A DNA stretch of 64,000 bases, from the NCBI RefSeq assembly GCF_905220975.1, contig NZ_CAJNBK010000001.1:558001-622000 (forward strand), given 5' to 3'. Under the pieces are notes generated by a model. It was not told the origin of the DNA. It saw only the letters and a list, made by a program, of their open reading frames with translations, and ran no database searches. Origin of the DNA: Paraburkholderia haematera. GTDB lineage: Bacteria; Pseudomonadota; Gammaproteobacteria; Burkholderiales; Burkholderiaceae. Below, in pieces: positions 1-9,428 of this stretch (position 1 is its first letter; every line of letters starts with the position of its first letter). The position numbers and the translations under genes are program-made.

Positions 1-321
1 AATCACAAGCTGCCAGCCTATCGTGCGTCGAAGTATCTGTTTTCGTTTACGGCAAACACGAACAGTGCGAAGTACTACATCGACGAGAAACAGAAATATG
101 TTCTGCTCAAGTTAACGATGAAATCGGGCGACGTCAGATATGTAGTTTGGTCTTACGGCGACGGAAATACACTGAACTTGGACGCTTCGCATATTGCGGG
201 GCATGCGACGATCACTGACATGTTTGGCAGGGATCTGACCACGAATGGCGTACTTGCAGTTCCTGAAGCGCGTGGCCCGGTTTTCGTCAGCGTTTCGCCT
301 GTAGCCGCGCATGCGGCGTAG
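1..321 (+). CDS. C-terminal part of a probable secreted polysaccharide hydrolase (partial)
   Basis: The reading frame is open from base 1 to a stop at 319-321, so the 5' part lies outside the window. The visible ~106 residues alternate hydrophobic and polar positions and include the stretches VVWSYGDGNTLNLDAS and VPEARGPVFVSVSP, which look like the beta-sandwich domain that closes many glycoside hydrolases. The family cannot be fixed from this fragment. It lies 95 bp upstream of a Wzc-like gene on the same strand, which suits an enzyme that trims an exported polysaccharide. The link to polysaccharide is inferred from context and the fold impression, and no catalytic residues are visible. Confidence 0.5.
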   Translation, partial: NHKLPAYRASKYLFSFTANTNSAKYYIDEKQKYVLLKLTMKSGDVRYVVWSYGDGNTLNLDASHIAGHATITDMFGRDLTTNGVLAVPEARGPVFVSVSPVAAHAA

Positions 322-416
322 AGCGAACGTGTCTCACGGTTTCAGATGAGCATGTTCGATAGCTGGAAGCTTGTGTACTAACGGGCTCCCCTTCGTCCTT
401 TATCGCGGGAAATGAA

Positions 417-2678
417 ATGAGTTCATTCATCGGACAATCGGCAGTGGGTGTGATTCCAGCCCAAAACGACGGGCTTACCGGTCTTTGGCGAAATATTGCC
501 CGGCACAAGTTGCTGTTCGCAGCGATCTTCGGCACATGTTGCTTGGTCGGCGGGCTGTACATTCTGCTGGCGACGCCACAATACCGGGCCGACGCACTGC
601 TGCGAGTACAGATCAAACCTGGCGCGTCAGTCAGCGCGCTATCCGACGTATCGGGAACGACGTCCGCGGATCAATCCGCCGACGACGAAACCGATGTTCT
701 GACGTCGCGAACCATAGTCGGCGAAGCGATCGCGCAAACCGGTGCGGATATTACCGTGCAGACGGAAAGTCACTTTCCGTTGATTGGCCGCTACCTTGCA
801 TCCCGCCATGCGGCCGACACCGTATTGTCGCGTCCGTTTTTGGGGCTGAGTGGATATGCCTGGGGCGGTGAACAGCTGAAACCCGGCATCTTCGAAGTGC
901 CGGGCGCCGCATTGGGCGATAAGTTCCGTGTGGTGACGGGCGAAGCGGGTAGCTGGACGTTATTTGACAAGGACGGTCATCAGCTTGCGCGGGGCCACGT
1001 TGGCGAGACCGTGGCATTCCAGGTGGTGACCGATGAGGGGAGCGCGCCGGGGCAGTTGAGGATCGATGTGCTGCGCGCGCGTCCGGGCGTGGAGTTCACG
1101 CTGTCCAAGGCGTCCATGCAAACGACCTATGAGAACGTCAGCAATCAATTGAAGACCTCCGTTTCCGGCCAGAATTCATCGGTGCGGGACTCGTCGATGA
1201 TGAGGTTGAGTTACCAATCCAACTCGCCCCTGACCGCTCAACTGATGGTCAACACCATCGTGCAGGCGTTCGTCAAACGCAATGTCGACGATCGGGCAAA
1301 TCAGGCACGCCTGAAGCTCGAAACCCTGCGCGCACGCCTGCCTCAACTGCAGGACGAGATGCATCGCGCGGAGGACCGCTTCAGTGATTTTCGTACGCAG
1401 CATCAGGCGATCGATATGGAGCAACAAGGATCGGCGCTCATTTCGAATATGAACGCGCTTGCCGAAAAACAACGGGCGTTGCGACTCGAGTTCGACGACA
1501 AGCGGCAGACATTCGGTCCGGATAGCCCGGTATACAGGGGCTTGGTCCAACAACTGGATCAGGTGAAGCAGGATATTCAGCAAAACACCGAGGCAACGAA
1601 GAATCTGCCGGCCACACAGCGCGAATACGTGAGGCTGTCCACGGATGCCACGATCAACAAGCAGCTTTACACCGGGGTGTTGGCCAATGTTCAACAACTC
1701 GAAGTGGCCGCGGCGAGTACCGCATCCGGTGTCAGCATCATGGACTGGGCCATCGCGTCGGAGAAACCCTCCTGGCCGCGCAAGACGATCATTCTGCTCG
1801 GTTCGATTCTCGGCGGATTGTTTGCCAGTACGCTTGCGGTTCATCTCGTGTCGCTCAATCGAAAGGAACTCCGTACGCCGCAAGAAATGAACACGATTTC
1901 CGATTTGCCGCGCCTCGCTGTTGTTGCGCGATCCAAGGCGCAGCTTCGCGGTGTCGCCGAGTCGCGAGGTCGTCTGGCTGAGCCGGTGAAGTTGCTGGCG
2001 GTGAGCAGTCCCGGGGATCCGAGCGTTGAAGCGTTACGCGCATTGCCGAGCAGCGTGAGAACGTTGCTCTCGGGAAGCGGGAGCGGACTGAAGAACAAGG
2101 TCATTCTATTCACCGGCCCGACTCAGGGCGTTGGGAAGAGCTTTGTTTCGTCTAATTTCGCCTATCTGCTTTCGCAGACCGAGGCATCGGTCCTGCTGAT
2201 AGATGGCGACATGCGGCAGGGAAAATTGAGCCGTCTCCGTGCGGATCAGGATAGGCCAGGGCTTGCGGAGGTACTCAAGGGAACAGCGGAACTCGATGAC
2301 GCGATTGTGCGGACCGAAGGGACCAGACTGTCGATTCTGGGGGCGGGCGAAGCTTATCCATCGAACCCCGCGGAGCTACTGAGCAGTCCAGGGTTCCGGG
2401 ACATGCTGAACAGGCTTCGTGATCGTTTCGACTACGTGGTGATCGACTCGCCTCCTGTTCTTCCTGTGAGTGATGCCGTCTCGATCGCGGCTCAAGGTTG
2501 CGATCTGGTTCTGCTCGTCTCGCGTGCCGACTACACCGGATCTCGCCAGGTCGAAGAAGCGCTGCAGCGGCTGGCGAACGTCGGTGCCAATGTGGGCGGG
2601 CATATCTTCAACGGGTTTCTTCCCTCGCGATACGGCGAACGCGATGACTACACGCTGAACGGCGCCCGACGTTACTAA
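417..2678 (+). CDS. Wzc/ExoP-like polysaccharide co-polymerase and BY-kinase
   Basis: A 753-residue inner-membrane protein expected to control chain length and export of a surface polysaccharide. The layout is an N-terminal Wzz-type domain, a first membrane segment near residues 33-52, a long periplasmic coiled-coil region (about 280-440), a second membrane segment near 459-482 and a cytoplasmic tyrosine-kinase-type ATPase. In that domain I see Walker A GPTQGVGKS (about 567-575), Walker A' LLIDGDMRQ (about 593) and Walker B VVIDSPP (about 674). Length and order match E. coli Wzc and rhizobial ExoP. The C-terminal tail has only three tyrosines in its last ~16 residues, a shorter cluster than in Wzc. 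A flippase gene follows. The start ATG is preceded by a weak GGGAAA. Confidence 0.9.
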   Translation: MSSFIGQSAVGVIPAQNDGLTGLWRNIARHKLLFAAIFGTCCLVGGLYILLATPQYRADALLRVQIKPGASVSALSDVSGTTSADQSADDETDVLTSRTIVGEAIAQTGADITVQTESHFPLIGRYLASRHAADTVLSRPFLGLSGYAWGGEQLKPGIFEVPGAALGDKFRVVTGEAGSWTLFDKDGHQLARGHVGETVAFQVVTDEGSAPGQLRIDVLRARPGVEFTLSKASMQTTYENVSNQLKTSVSGQNSSVRDSSMMRLSYQSNSPLTAQLMVNTIVQAFVKRNVDDRANQARLKLETLRARLPQLQDEMHRAEDRFSDFRTQHQAIDMEQQGSALISNMNALAEKQRALRLEFDDKRQTFGPDSPVYRGLVQQLDQVKQDIQQNTEATKNLPATQREYVRLSTDATINKQLYTGVLANVQQLEVAAASTASGVSIMDWAIASEKPSWPRKTIILLGSILGGLFASTLAVHLVSLNRKELRTPQEMNTISDLPRLAVVARSKAQLRGVAESRGRLAEPVKLLAVSSPGDPSVEALRALPSSVRTLLSGSGSGLKNKVILFTGPTQGVGKSFVSSNFAYLLSQTEASVLLIDGDMRQGKLSRLRADQDRPGLAEVLKGTAELDDAIVRTEGTRLSILGAGEAYPSNPAELLSSPGFRDMLNRLRDRFDYVVIDSPPVLPVSDAVSIAAQGCDLVLLVSRADYTGSRQVEEALQRLANVGANVGGHIFNGFLPSRYGERDDYTLNGARRY

Positions 2679-2704
2679 GTACACCCCGGAAGCACCCCCC
2701 CGGC

Positions 2705-2736
2705 GCCTGATATCGGAGAAGTCTCTGGTATCAGGC
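2705..2736. terminator. Hairpin between the BY-kinase gene and the flippase gene
   Basis: GCCTGATA at 2705-2712 pairs perfectly with TATCAGGC at 2729-2736 around a 16-nt loop, 27 bp after the kinase stop codon. No T-run follows, so it is not a textbook intrinsic terminator; it could stabilise mRNA or attenuate transcription into the flippase gene. Confidence 0.35.
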
Positions 2737-2838
2737 CCGGCCATCATCGCTTCACTATCTGCTACACGGTGGATATTTTTTCTTCCCGATGCGCGTGCGG
2801 CTTTGCCCTGTGTAGTTCAGACGACAGCAAGGAAAGTA

Positions 2839-4323
2839 ATGTCATTACGTGAAAAGGCGATCTCGGGGGCAAAGTGGTCGGCGGCATCAATGATCTCGAT
2901 CGTCAGTGTCCAGTTCTTGCAGGTCGCCATATTGGCGCATTTGCTGAGACCGGGCGAACTGGGCCTGGCGAGTATGGTTTCGCTGGTGACGACGCTGGCC
3001 GACATGTTTCTCGATATGGGCTTGAGCACAGCGATCGTACAGCGTAAGAACGTGGCGGCGAACGAGCTTTCATCGCTTTACTGGCTCAATGTGTTGTTTG
3101 GGGCGGTTCTTGGCGGACTCCTGCTCGCCGGGAGCGGATTGGCAGCATGGTTCTTCTCGGAGCCGGAACTGAAGGCGCTAGTTGGGCTCGCTGCACTGAT
3201 GTTCTTTGTCTCACCCCATGGCTTGCTATACCAATCGCTGATGGCACGCGAACTGATGTTCGACATGCTGTCAAAGATCGAGGTTGCATCCAGCATGGTG
3301 CTATTCATCACGACGCTAGTCGCCGCACTGCGGGGCTATGGCGCTTACTCCCCGGTTATCGGTGCGTTGACGGCGGCGGTGTGTCGCGTGGTGCTGCTCA
3401 ATCTGAACGGGCGCAAACTGCACAAGCCCGGATTGCGGTTAAGGTTCTCGGAGACGAGGTCGTATCTCAGCTTCGGCGTCTTCCAGGCAATGGACTCGAT
3501 GGTGAACTATCTGAACGTCAATTTTGGCGGCATTGTCGCGGGTCGGGCTCTGGGTGCGGCGACGCTTGGCGGCTATAACCTGGCGCTCAACTGCGCCGTC
3601 AATTTTCCGGCGAGACTCAATCCATTCTTTACGCGCGTGCTCTTTCCCGTCTTTTCGATCATTCAGGATGACATCGCGAAGCTTCGTCAAAATTACTACA
3701 AGCTGACGGGTTTCATTGCGATGTTCAATTTTCCTCTGGTGTTCGGACTGATGGTCGTCGCACCGGATTTTGTCGTGTGCATGTTCGGTGAGAAATGGCT
3801 CTGGGCCACGCCGGTATTGAGAGTGCTTTGTCTGGTAGGGGCCTTCCGCTGCATCGGCAATCCGGTCGCATCGTTGATGATGGCAACCGCAAACATCAGG
3901 GTGAGTTTCTGGTTCAACCTGACTAAGACAACCGCGATGCTGCCCGCCATCATTGTTGGCGCCTATCTCGGCGGCGCGCTGGGCGTCGCGATTTCGCTTC
4001 TCACGGTCGAAGCAATGATGCTTCTGCCGATGTATCGGTTCATGCTGAAGCGCGTGCTCGGTCCAAGTTTCGGAGAGTTTTGCAACGCGTGTTTCGTGCC
4101 GTTGAGAATGACGATACCGATGGTCGCGAGCGTTCTGGTCGTTTCGGAATTGTTAGACGCTTCTTCGATGGGGCATGTCCTGAAGCTGGTCACGGAGGTG
4201 ACGCTCGGCGCAGTGGTTTTCGGTGTGACGTTTCTGCTTGACCGCTCGTTACTTTGTGCCGAGATCAGAGGCATTGTGTTCAAGATGGTCCGCAAGGCGG
4301 CATTGCGGCACGGCCTGCAGTAA
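2839..4323 (+). CDS. Wzx-type polysaccharide/lipopolysaccharide flippase (MOP superfamily)
   Basis: Taken from ATG 2839, the product is 494 residues with about twelve to fourteen hydrophobic segments throughout and the start MSLREKAISGAKWSA, typical of the WzxC-like branch of the polysaccharide flippase family. I prefer 2839 over an upstream in-frame TTG at 2803 because AAGGA sits 5 nt before it and family members start this way. Its role would be to flip undecaprenyl-linked oligosaccharide units across the inner membrane. It lies downstream of the Wzc-like gene on the same strand. Its last 75 bp overlap the convergent glycosyltransferase gene. Confidence 0.88.
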   Translation: MSLREKAISGAKWSAASMISIVSVQFLQVAILAHLLRPGELGLASMVSLVTTLADMFLDMGLSTAIVQRKNVAANELSSLYWLNVLFGAVLGGLLLAGSGLAAWFFSEPELKALVGLAALMFFVSPHGLLYQSLMARELMFDMLSKIEVASSMVLFITTLVAALRGYGAYSPVIGALTAAVCRVVLLNLNGRKLHKPGLRLRFSETRSYLSFGVFQAMDSMVNYLNVNFGGIVAGRALGAATLGGYNLALNCAVNFPARLNPFFTRVLFPVFSIIQDDIAKLRQNYYKLTGFIAMFNFPLVFGLMVVAPDFVVCMFGEKWLWATPVLRVLCLVGAFRCIGNPVASLMMATANIRVSFWFNLTKTTAMLPAIIVGAYLGGALGVAISLLTVEAMMLLPMYRFMLKRVLGPSFGEFCNACFVPLRMTIPMVASVLVVSELLDASSMGHVLKLVTEVTLGAVVFGVTFLLDRSLLCAEIRGIVFKMVRKAALRHGLQ

Positions 4324-5445
4324 GACGTGCTGCGCCTGAGCGTCAAACACTTCGCGTGAAAACCGCAGTCGAAAAGAATCAGTGAGCCCGGTGAGCGGGT
4401 AGCTCGGTGCGGAGAATATCTTTTCGACAAAAGCATCCTGATCGTGAGCAGGAAACAGCAGCTCATCCGGCAAGTACGATCCGAGTGCCGATACCTGCGA
4501 TGCCACGATGGGGCGGTTCGCCAGAATGGCCTCGATCATGACAAGCGGGACACCTTCATAAGCCGAAGGCAACACGATGACGTCGCTTGCCACGATATAA
4601 GGCAGGACGTCGGATCGAGCGCCGATGATCCTGACGCAACGGGAAAAGATTTCACTGTCTTGTACCGCTTGCCGTAATTTATCCGCGTCCGGACCGTCAC
4701 CCACTATGAGCACAAGTGTGTTCGCAAATACTTCCGGGTGCCGTTCGATGGCTGCAAGCAGAAAGTCCTGTCGCTTATGCTGAAAGTGAATCCGTCCAAT
4801 GTGGGCGCAAATGAACTTTCCGCTCTGTGGCAAGGAGAGTACGCTGCGTGCCGCATCACGGGTGAGGGCGGTCTGACTAAATCTGTCGTCGACATAGTTT
4901 TCGAGAATCGCGACAGGCGTTCTTGGTGCCACCTTCAGAAGCTTGCCGAGCAGATGTTCATTCAGCGTGATGTACTGTTGCGGTAGACGGTACAGCGCAC
5001 GTTTAACTAACGATTTGATTCGTTCTGTTGTGGGTGCGCCCACTTTCGTATCGTCATCAACTAGAGGAATGTAGCTGACGGCCGTCGTTCGCGTCAGTCG
5101 CGCAGCGAACAAACCGGCGATGGCGGACACGATCGTTCCCTGAGCGATGACGAGTTTCGACAGATGAAGCGTGCGCAATATAGCGGCCGTTCGCCACGTG
5201 GCCGACAACAGGGCAAGCGGGTTGCGGTGAATCGACTCGGAAGTGAATGTCAATGAGATGACAGCAACCTGACGATGCCGCCTGGCGATATCGTCGGCAA
5301 AGGCGGACATGAGTTTATTCTCTGCCGGCACGAGAATATGCAGGCTGACAATGTCCCGACACTTTACAAGTGCGAGAACAAGCCGCTTGAGCATCTCCTC
5401 GTGGCCACCGTTGACACTCGAATCGCAATAGATGCCCAACCTCAC
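4249..5445 (-). CDS. GT4-family glycosyltransferase
   Basis: A 398-residue retaining glycosyltransferase of GT-B fold. The N-terminal part MRLGIYCDSSVNGGHEEML is the glycine-rich acceptor-side loop. The C-terminal donor-side half has the strand/loop HIGRIHFQHKRQDFLL and the GT4 signature SAYEGVPLVMIEA with the two conserved glutamates. It should add one sugar to a lipid-linked polysaccharide repeat at the cytoplasmic face of the inner membrane, but donor and acceptor cannot be read from sequence. It is the most distal of three leftward GT4 genes, 94 bp after the previous one, and its 3' end overlaps the convergent flippase gene by 75 bp. Confidence 0.85.
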   Translation of the reverse strand: MRLGIYCDSSVNGGHEEMLKRLVLALVKCRDIVSLHILVPAENKLMSAFADDIARRHRQVAVISLTFTSESIHRNPLALLSATWRTAAILRTLHLSKLVIAQGTIVSAIAGLFAARLTRTTAVSYIPLVDDDTKVGAPTTERIKSLVKRALYRLPQQYITLNEHLLGKLLKVAPRTPVAILENYVDDRFSQTALTRDAARSVLSLPQSGKFICAHIGRIHFQHKRQDFLLAAIERHPEVFANTLVLIVGDGPDADKLRQAVQDSEIFSRCVRIIGARSDVLPYIVASDVIVLPSAYEGVPLVMIEAILANRPIVASQVSALGSYLPDELLFPAHDQDAFVEKIFSAPSYPLTGLTDSFRLRFSREVFDAQAQHVLLQAVPQCRLADHLEHNASDLGTK

Positions 5446-5539
5446 AGAAATTCCCCTTAGAACGACGTATGGTTTGTGGGCATGCCAATTATTTTGATAC
5501 GAAACGCCGGCGGAGGACTACGAGGTCAAGCGAGCGAAG

Positions 5540-6637
5540 TTACACCTTGTGCCGGGATCGATCGATAACCTGTGTGAGCATCCTGGCACTCGCCCCCCAG
5601 CGGTATTCAGCGGCGTGCGCACGACCGCGCGCTATTAATATTGCCCTGAGTTCAGGTGAGCGCAGCAGCGTACGTAACTGGTCTGCAATATCGTCTGACG
5701 AGTAGGGGTCGCAATAGAGTGCGGCATCTCCACAGGTTTCCGGTAACGCCGCTGAGCGCCCCACGATAACGGGGCAGCCGCTTCGCATTGCCTCGAGCGG
5801 CGGAATGCCAAACCCTTCGTAGATGGACGGATAGAGAAAGCAGTGTGCGTGCTGATACAGCGCTTTCAGCTTTTCGTCGCTTATATATCCCACGGCTTTG
5901 ATGTTGGGCGCGACGCCTTGAAAGTCCTGGACATTGCCGAACACACTCGCGTTTTTCATGCCGACAATGACCAGATCGATCGAGGGGTCGGCAAGTTGAC
6001 GGAAGGCCTCCAGAATCCGGCCAAAGTTCTTGGTGGGATTCATGCTGCTGACCGCCAGCACGAAACGCCTCGAGGTCAAATCGTGTTCATGCAGCACGCT
6101 TGTGTCGGGCGCGATTGCATCGAGATGATCCGCGCCAAGCGGAACGACACTGATTCGTGCTGCCGGCACACCGCAGTGATGGGCGAGACGCTGCCTCGAG
6201 AAGTTCGAATTGGTGACCACGCAACTCGCCGTCCGTGCAAGGATCCAGAACATCAGTCTGTACCACGTCCGGAAACGCCACGAGAAATGGGCGGGTGTAT
6301 CGAACACCGCCGCATCGTGCATATAGATCACCTGATTGAAGCGGAAGATCGAAGCCGAATTGCTGAGATTGACAATACGGTGACGGCCCGCGAAAACGGG
6401 CAGAACGAGCTGCTCCCAGAACACCCCCTTTCCAAATCCGATCTTGACGGTATTTGTATTGCCCACTGACAGCGTGTCTTGCTGCGGTGGAACGACGACG
6501 GTGACCTTGCCGTTGCCGGGCAAATGTCCAAGCGCAACGATCAGCTCTCTCGCAACGCGCTGCACGCCGGTCGTCTTCTGTGTGGCAAATCGACCGTTGT
6601 AGATAAACGTTTGTGCTGCCGGGTACATATTCTTCAC
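5540..6637 (-). CDS. GT4-family glycosyltransferase, mannosyltransferase-like
   Basis: A 365-residue GT-B protein. The N-terminal motif FATQKTTGVQRVARELI and the C-terminal SIYEGFGIPPLEAMRSGCP are characteristic of the GT4 subgroup that includes O-antigen mannosyltransferases such as WbaZ/MtfB types. The assignment to mannose is inferred from this resemblance only. Two in-frame ATG codons lie at the start (6637 and 6628), and I kept the first. The gene sits 17 bp downstream of the preceding glycosyltransferase gene and is probably co-transcribed with it. Confidence 0.84.
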   Translation of the reverse strand: MKNMYPAAQTFIYNGRFATQKTTGVQRVARELIVALGHLPGNGKVTVVVPPQQDTLSVGNTNTVKIGFGKGVFWEQLVLPVFAGRHRIVNLSNSASIFRFNQVIYMHDAAVFDTPAHFSWRFRTWYRLMFWILARTASCVVTNSNFSRQRLAHHCGVPAARISVVPLGADHLDAIAPDTSVLHEHDLTSRRFVLAVSSMNPTKNFGRILEAFRQLADPSIDLVIVGMKNASVFGNVQDFQGVAPNIKAVGYISDEKLKALYQHAHCFLYPSIYEGFGIPPLEAMRSGCPVIVGRSAALPETCGDAALYCDPYSSDDIADQLRTLLRSPELRAILIARGRAHAAEYRWGASARMLTQVIDRSRHKV

Positions 6638-6654
6638 ACCGTTGTCTCCGGAAG

Positions 6655-7806
6655 TCAGATTTGGCGATTGACTTCGTAAGGAAGCGCGATGTCAGTGATC
6701 AATGGCTCTTTACTGGTACTCCGCTCGTCGGCAAGACCGTAAAGCTGTCGCCATTCGCGAAAAATCGCATCCATTGAAAAGCGCTCCATTGCACGCTTTC
6801 TCGCAGCCGCACCCATTTGCTGCCGAAGCGTCCAGTTGTCACGGAGGAGAGCGAGATAGATCGCCATTTCCTCGGCGCTTGACGCCACAAAGCCGGTGAC
6901 GCCGTGAATAACAACATCTCGATTGCCGACTACGTTGGTGACAACCGCAGGAATACCCGCAACTTGCGCCTCGATCAGAGCCAGAGGCATTCCCTCCCAG
7001 CGGGACGTCTGAACGTAGATGTCGAGGTGGGACATCAATTCCAATGCGCGCGCACGGGTCACCCAACCGCTGCACGTCACGGCGTCGCCCGGGTAACATT
7101 CCGGCACGTCTTCTGCACTCCCGCCTATCCAGACAAAGCTGACGGCGGGATTCCGGAGTTCATTCGCGAGTTGAGCGAACACCTCGTGGTTCTTCTGGAA
7201 GGACGCCCGGCCTGTCATGCCGATTGCGACCTTGCCGTCGGTGCGTTGGCACCGCACGGGGATTTCGCCGATGTCCACTCCGTTCTCAATCAGAAGGGCG
7301 GCGCGCGCATGAACTCTGCCCTCGATCTCATGAAGTTCGCTGCGTGAGCATGCGACGATCGTTCCGCCTATATAGTTGGCCAATCGTTCCAGGCTCAGAT
7401 AAGCAAACTGTTTCGTCGGCGATACATCGCGCCGTAAGAAGGCGGGGCCGTGCGGCGAGTAAAGTACCTTGGCGTGAGGAGACGCGATCTTGGCGGCTGC
7501 GCGCCCAAGCGCGCCGGCTTTTGACGAGTGGAGATGGATGACTTCGGGATGACGGTCGCGCAGGTTTTTAACCAATGCACGCAGGCTCGACAAGTCCTTT
7601 TTAAAACTGATCTCTCTGCACATCGCGACATAGGTCATTTTGACCTTCGGATGAAACAGGCGCGCGAAATCATGGGGTGTTTCTCGCCGTAATGAATAAA
7701 TGACGGAAACATTTGCCCCGGCCTCCGCAGCGCGATTGGAAAGCTCGACTAGCATCGACAGAACCCCTCCTCCGAAGGCTTCCGTGATATGAACGATGTC
7801 TTTCAT
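6655..7806 (-). CDS. GT4-family glycosyltransferase, first of a three-gene leftward set
   Basis: I start this at ATG 7806 (383 residues, MKDIVHITEAFGGGVLSMLV) rather than 30 codons upstream. The protein then opens directly with the first Rossmann strand and the glycine-rich loop, and a GGGAA lies about 8 nt before. The donor-binding half shows TSRWEGMPLALIEA, the GT4 E-x7-E signature, and VTNVVGNRDVV. The sequence VIHLHSSKAGALGR around residue 85-100 resembles EpsD/CapM-type transferases. The upstream 590 bp carry no gene and presumably its promoter. The specific sugar is unknown. Confidence 0.85.
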   Translation of the reverse strand: MKDIVHITEAFGGGVLSMLVELSNRAAEAGANVSVIYSLRRETPHDFARLFHPKVKMTYVAMCREISFKKDLSSLRALVKNLRDRHPEVIHLHSSKAGALGRAAAKIASPHAKVLYSPHGPAFLRRDVSPTKQFAYLSLERLANYIGGTIVACSRSELHEIEGRVHARAALLIENGVDIGEIPVRCQRTDGKVAIGMTGRASFQKNHEVFAQLANELRNPAVSFVWIGGSAEDVPECYPGDAVTCSGWVTRARALELMSHLDIYVQTSRWEGMPLALIEAQVAGIPAVVTNVVGNRDVVIHGVTGFVASSAEEMAIYLALLRDNWTLRQQMGAAARKRAMERFSMDAIFREWRQLYGLADERSTSKEPLITDIALPYEVNRQI

Positions 7807-8393
7807 ATGTCTGTTCCCGTTGACGAGATTCTGGTAGGCAAGATGGGACTGTTCAACAAGGTGGAGGCACCGAGCACTGTTTGATCTTGTCTTCACGGGG
7901 GCAATGGCACTGTGTGATAGCGCACATTGAGAAAATATATATATGTAGGCCTGCGAAATGATTAAGAAAGTATTCTCAATATGGTACGAACGATTTAGGT
8001 TCTATCCGCAAAAAGAATACGAATCAAAGCGCCAGGGTGGCGGAATAAAACTGAATTGACGTTCTTTTACGATTGGAATTCGGCCGAATTCGAGGAATGT
8101 CAGATCGACATTTAAAGGTCGGGAAGTTCGCTAATTGCGGAGATTGAGTTCATTGACCGGTCTGATCCGGACAAGCTGGATCGAGGTGCGTCCGATGACA
8201 CCGAGCGCGACGCCCGGACTCATTGTCGAGCCAGATTTTTTTCTTTCGGGGAGTTGGCGCGTGTCGCCGATGAGTACATCAGATTGCCTGGATTGAACCC
8301 GGCATGGCGCGCACGCTGTGCGAGGTTCGGGGGCGATCGACAGCGGCTGAGTCCCTGCCAGGCGACTCGTTCCGCCGTCGACCTTTACGTCAT
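7807..8393. other. Gene-free AT-richer gap with probable control region
   Basis: No convincing gene on either strand. The half next to the glycosyltransferase start (7900-8100) is AT-rich and should hold the leftward promoter for the three GT4 genes. It also contains a perfect 16-bp palindrome at 8076-8091. The part from 8131 to 8393, downstream of galE, has higher GC and a weak open frame on the minus strand with no recognisable product; it may be remnant DNA. Confidence 0.5.
8076..8091. promoter_or_regulatory. Perfect 16-bp palindrome, possible operator
   Basis: GAATTCGGCCGAATTC is a perfect two-fold symmetric sequence in the gap upstream of the leftward glycosyltransferase genes, 270 bp from the start codon at 7806. 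Symmetry of this size fits a dimeric regulator site. No cognate regulator is encoded nearby, and the role is a guess. Confidence 0.3.
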
Positions 8394-9416
8394 TCAGGCG
8401 AATCCGTGCGGATTCGTCGACTGCCACCGCCAGTGATCCGCGCACATCCGCTCGATCCCAAACTGCGCGCGCCAGCCAATCACTGCCAGGGCCGCGGCGG
8501 GATCCGCAAAACACGAGGCCACGTCGCCCGGGCGGCGTGCCACGATTTCGTAAGGCACGGGCCTGCCTGCGGCCTTCTCGAACGCCTTGACGACGTCGAT
8601 AACGCTATACCCCTGGCCTGTGCCGAGATTCACGACAAAACTGGCATCGCGTGTAACCAGTGCGTCCAGCGCGGCCAGGTGCCCACGCGCCAGGTCCACC
8701 ACGTGGATATAGTCCCGCACCCCGGTGCCGTCCGGTGTTTCATAGTCGCCACCAAATACTCGCAGCTTTTCCAGCTTACCCACTGCTACCTGTGCCACAT
8801 ATGGCATCAGGTTATTCGGAATGCCAGCCGGATCTTCCCCAATCAACCCGCTCTCATGCGCGCCAACCGGATTGAAATATCGCAGCGTCGCAATCCGCCA
8901 GGACGGATCCGCCACTTCCAGATCGCGCAAAACCTGCTCGGCAATCAGCTTCGACTGCCCGTAAGGATTGGTGGCGGACAATGGAAAGGATTCGTCGATT
9001 GGCGAACTCTTCGGCACGCCATACACCGTTGCCGATGAACTGAACACGAACTGCTTCACATTGCGATCGCGCATCACGCCGAGCAGCGCCAGCAAACTGC
9101 CGACGTTATTGCTGTAGTACTCGATGGGCTTGGCGACCGATTCGCCCACCGCTTTCAACGCCGCGAAGTGAATCGCGCCGGTGATCGGGTGTGCGTCGAA
9201 AATACGGTTGAGCGCCGCTTCATCGCACGCGTCGGCCTCGTAGAAGGTCACGGGCTTGCCGGTGATTTGCTCCACGCGCCGCAGCGATTCGCGGTTGCTG
9301 TTCACGAGATTGTCGATTACCACGACGTCGTAACCGCCGTTCAGCAGTTCGACGCACGTGTGCGAGCCGATAAATCCTGCACCGCCCGTTACAAGAATCG
9401 TACCCTTCGTGGTCAT
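8394..9416 (-). CDS. galE: UDP-glucose 4-epimerase
   Basis: A 340-residue extended short-chain dehydrogenase that interconverts UDP-glucose and UDP-galactose with bound NAD. The N-terminal ILVTGGAGFIGSHTCVEL carries the GxxGxxG nucleotide loop. The catalytic Ser-Ser and YxxxK lie in FVFSSSATVYG and NPYGQSK. Length matches E. coli GalE (338). GGAG lies 7 nt before the ATG. It follows the GT4 gene at 9429-10577 by 12 bp on the same strand and would provide UDP-galactose, and perhaps UDP-GalNAc, for the polysaccharide made here. Confidence 0.96.
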   Translation of the reverse strand: MTTKGTILVTGGAGFIGSHTCVELLNGGYDVVVIDNLVNSNRESLRRVEQITGKPVTFYEADACDEAALNRIFDAHPITGAIHFAALKAVGESVAKPIEYYSNNVGSLLALLGVMRDRNVKQFVFSSSATVYGVPKSSPIDESFPLSATNPYGQSKLIAEQVLRDLEVADPSWRIATLRYFNPVGAHESGLIGEDPAGIPNNLMPYVAQVAVGKLEKLRVFGGDYETPDGTGVRDYIHVVDLARGHLAALDALVTRDASFVVNLGTGQGYSVIDVVKAFEKAAGRPVPYEIVARRPGDVASCFADPAAALAVIGWRAQFGIERMCADHWRWQSTNPHGFA

Positions 9417-9428
9417 GCTGTTGCTCCG

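Noticed and set aside
8131-8514. Minus-strand 127-codon frame overlapping the galE 3' end
   Set aside because: It overlaps conserved galE codons in another phase, and the unique part has no recognisable features.
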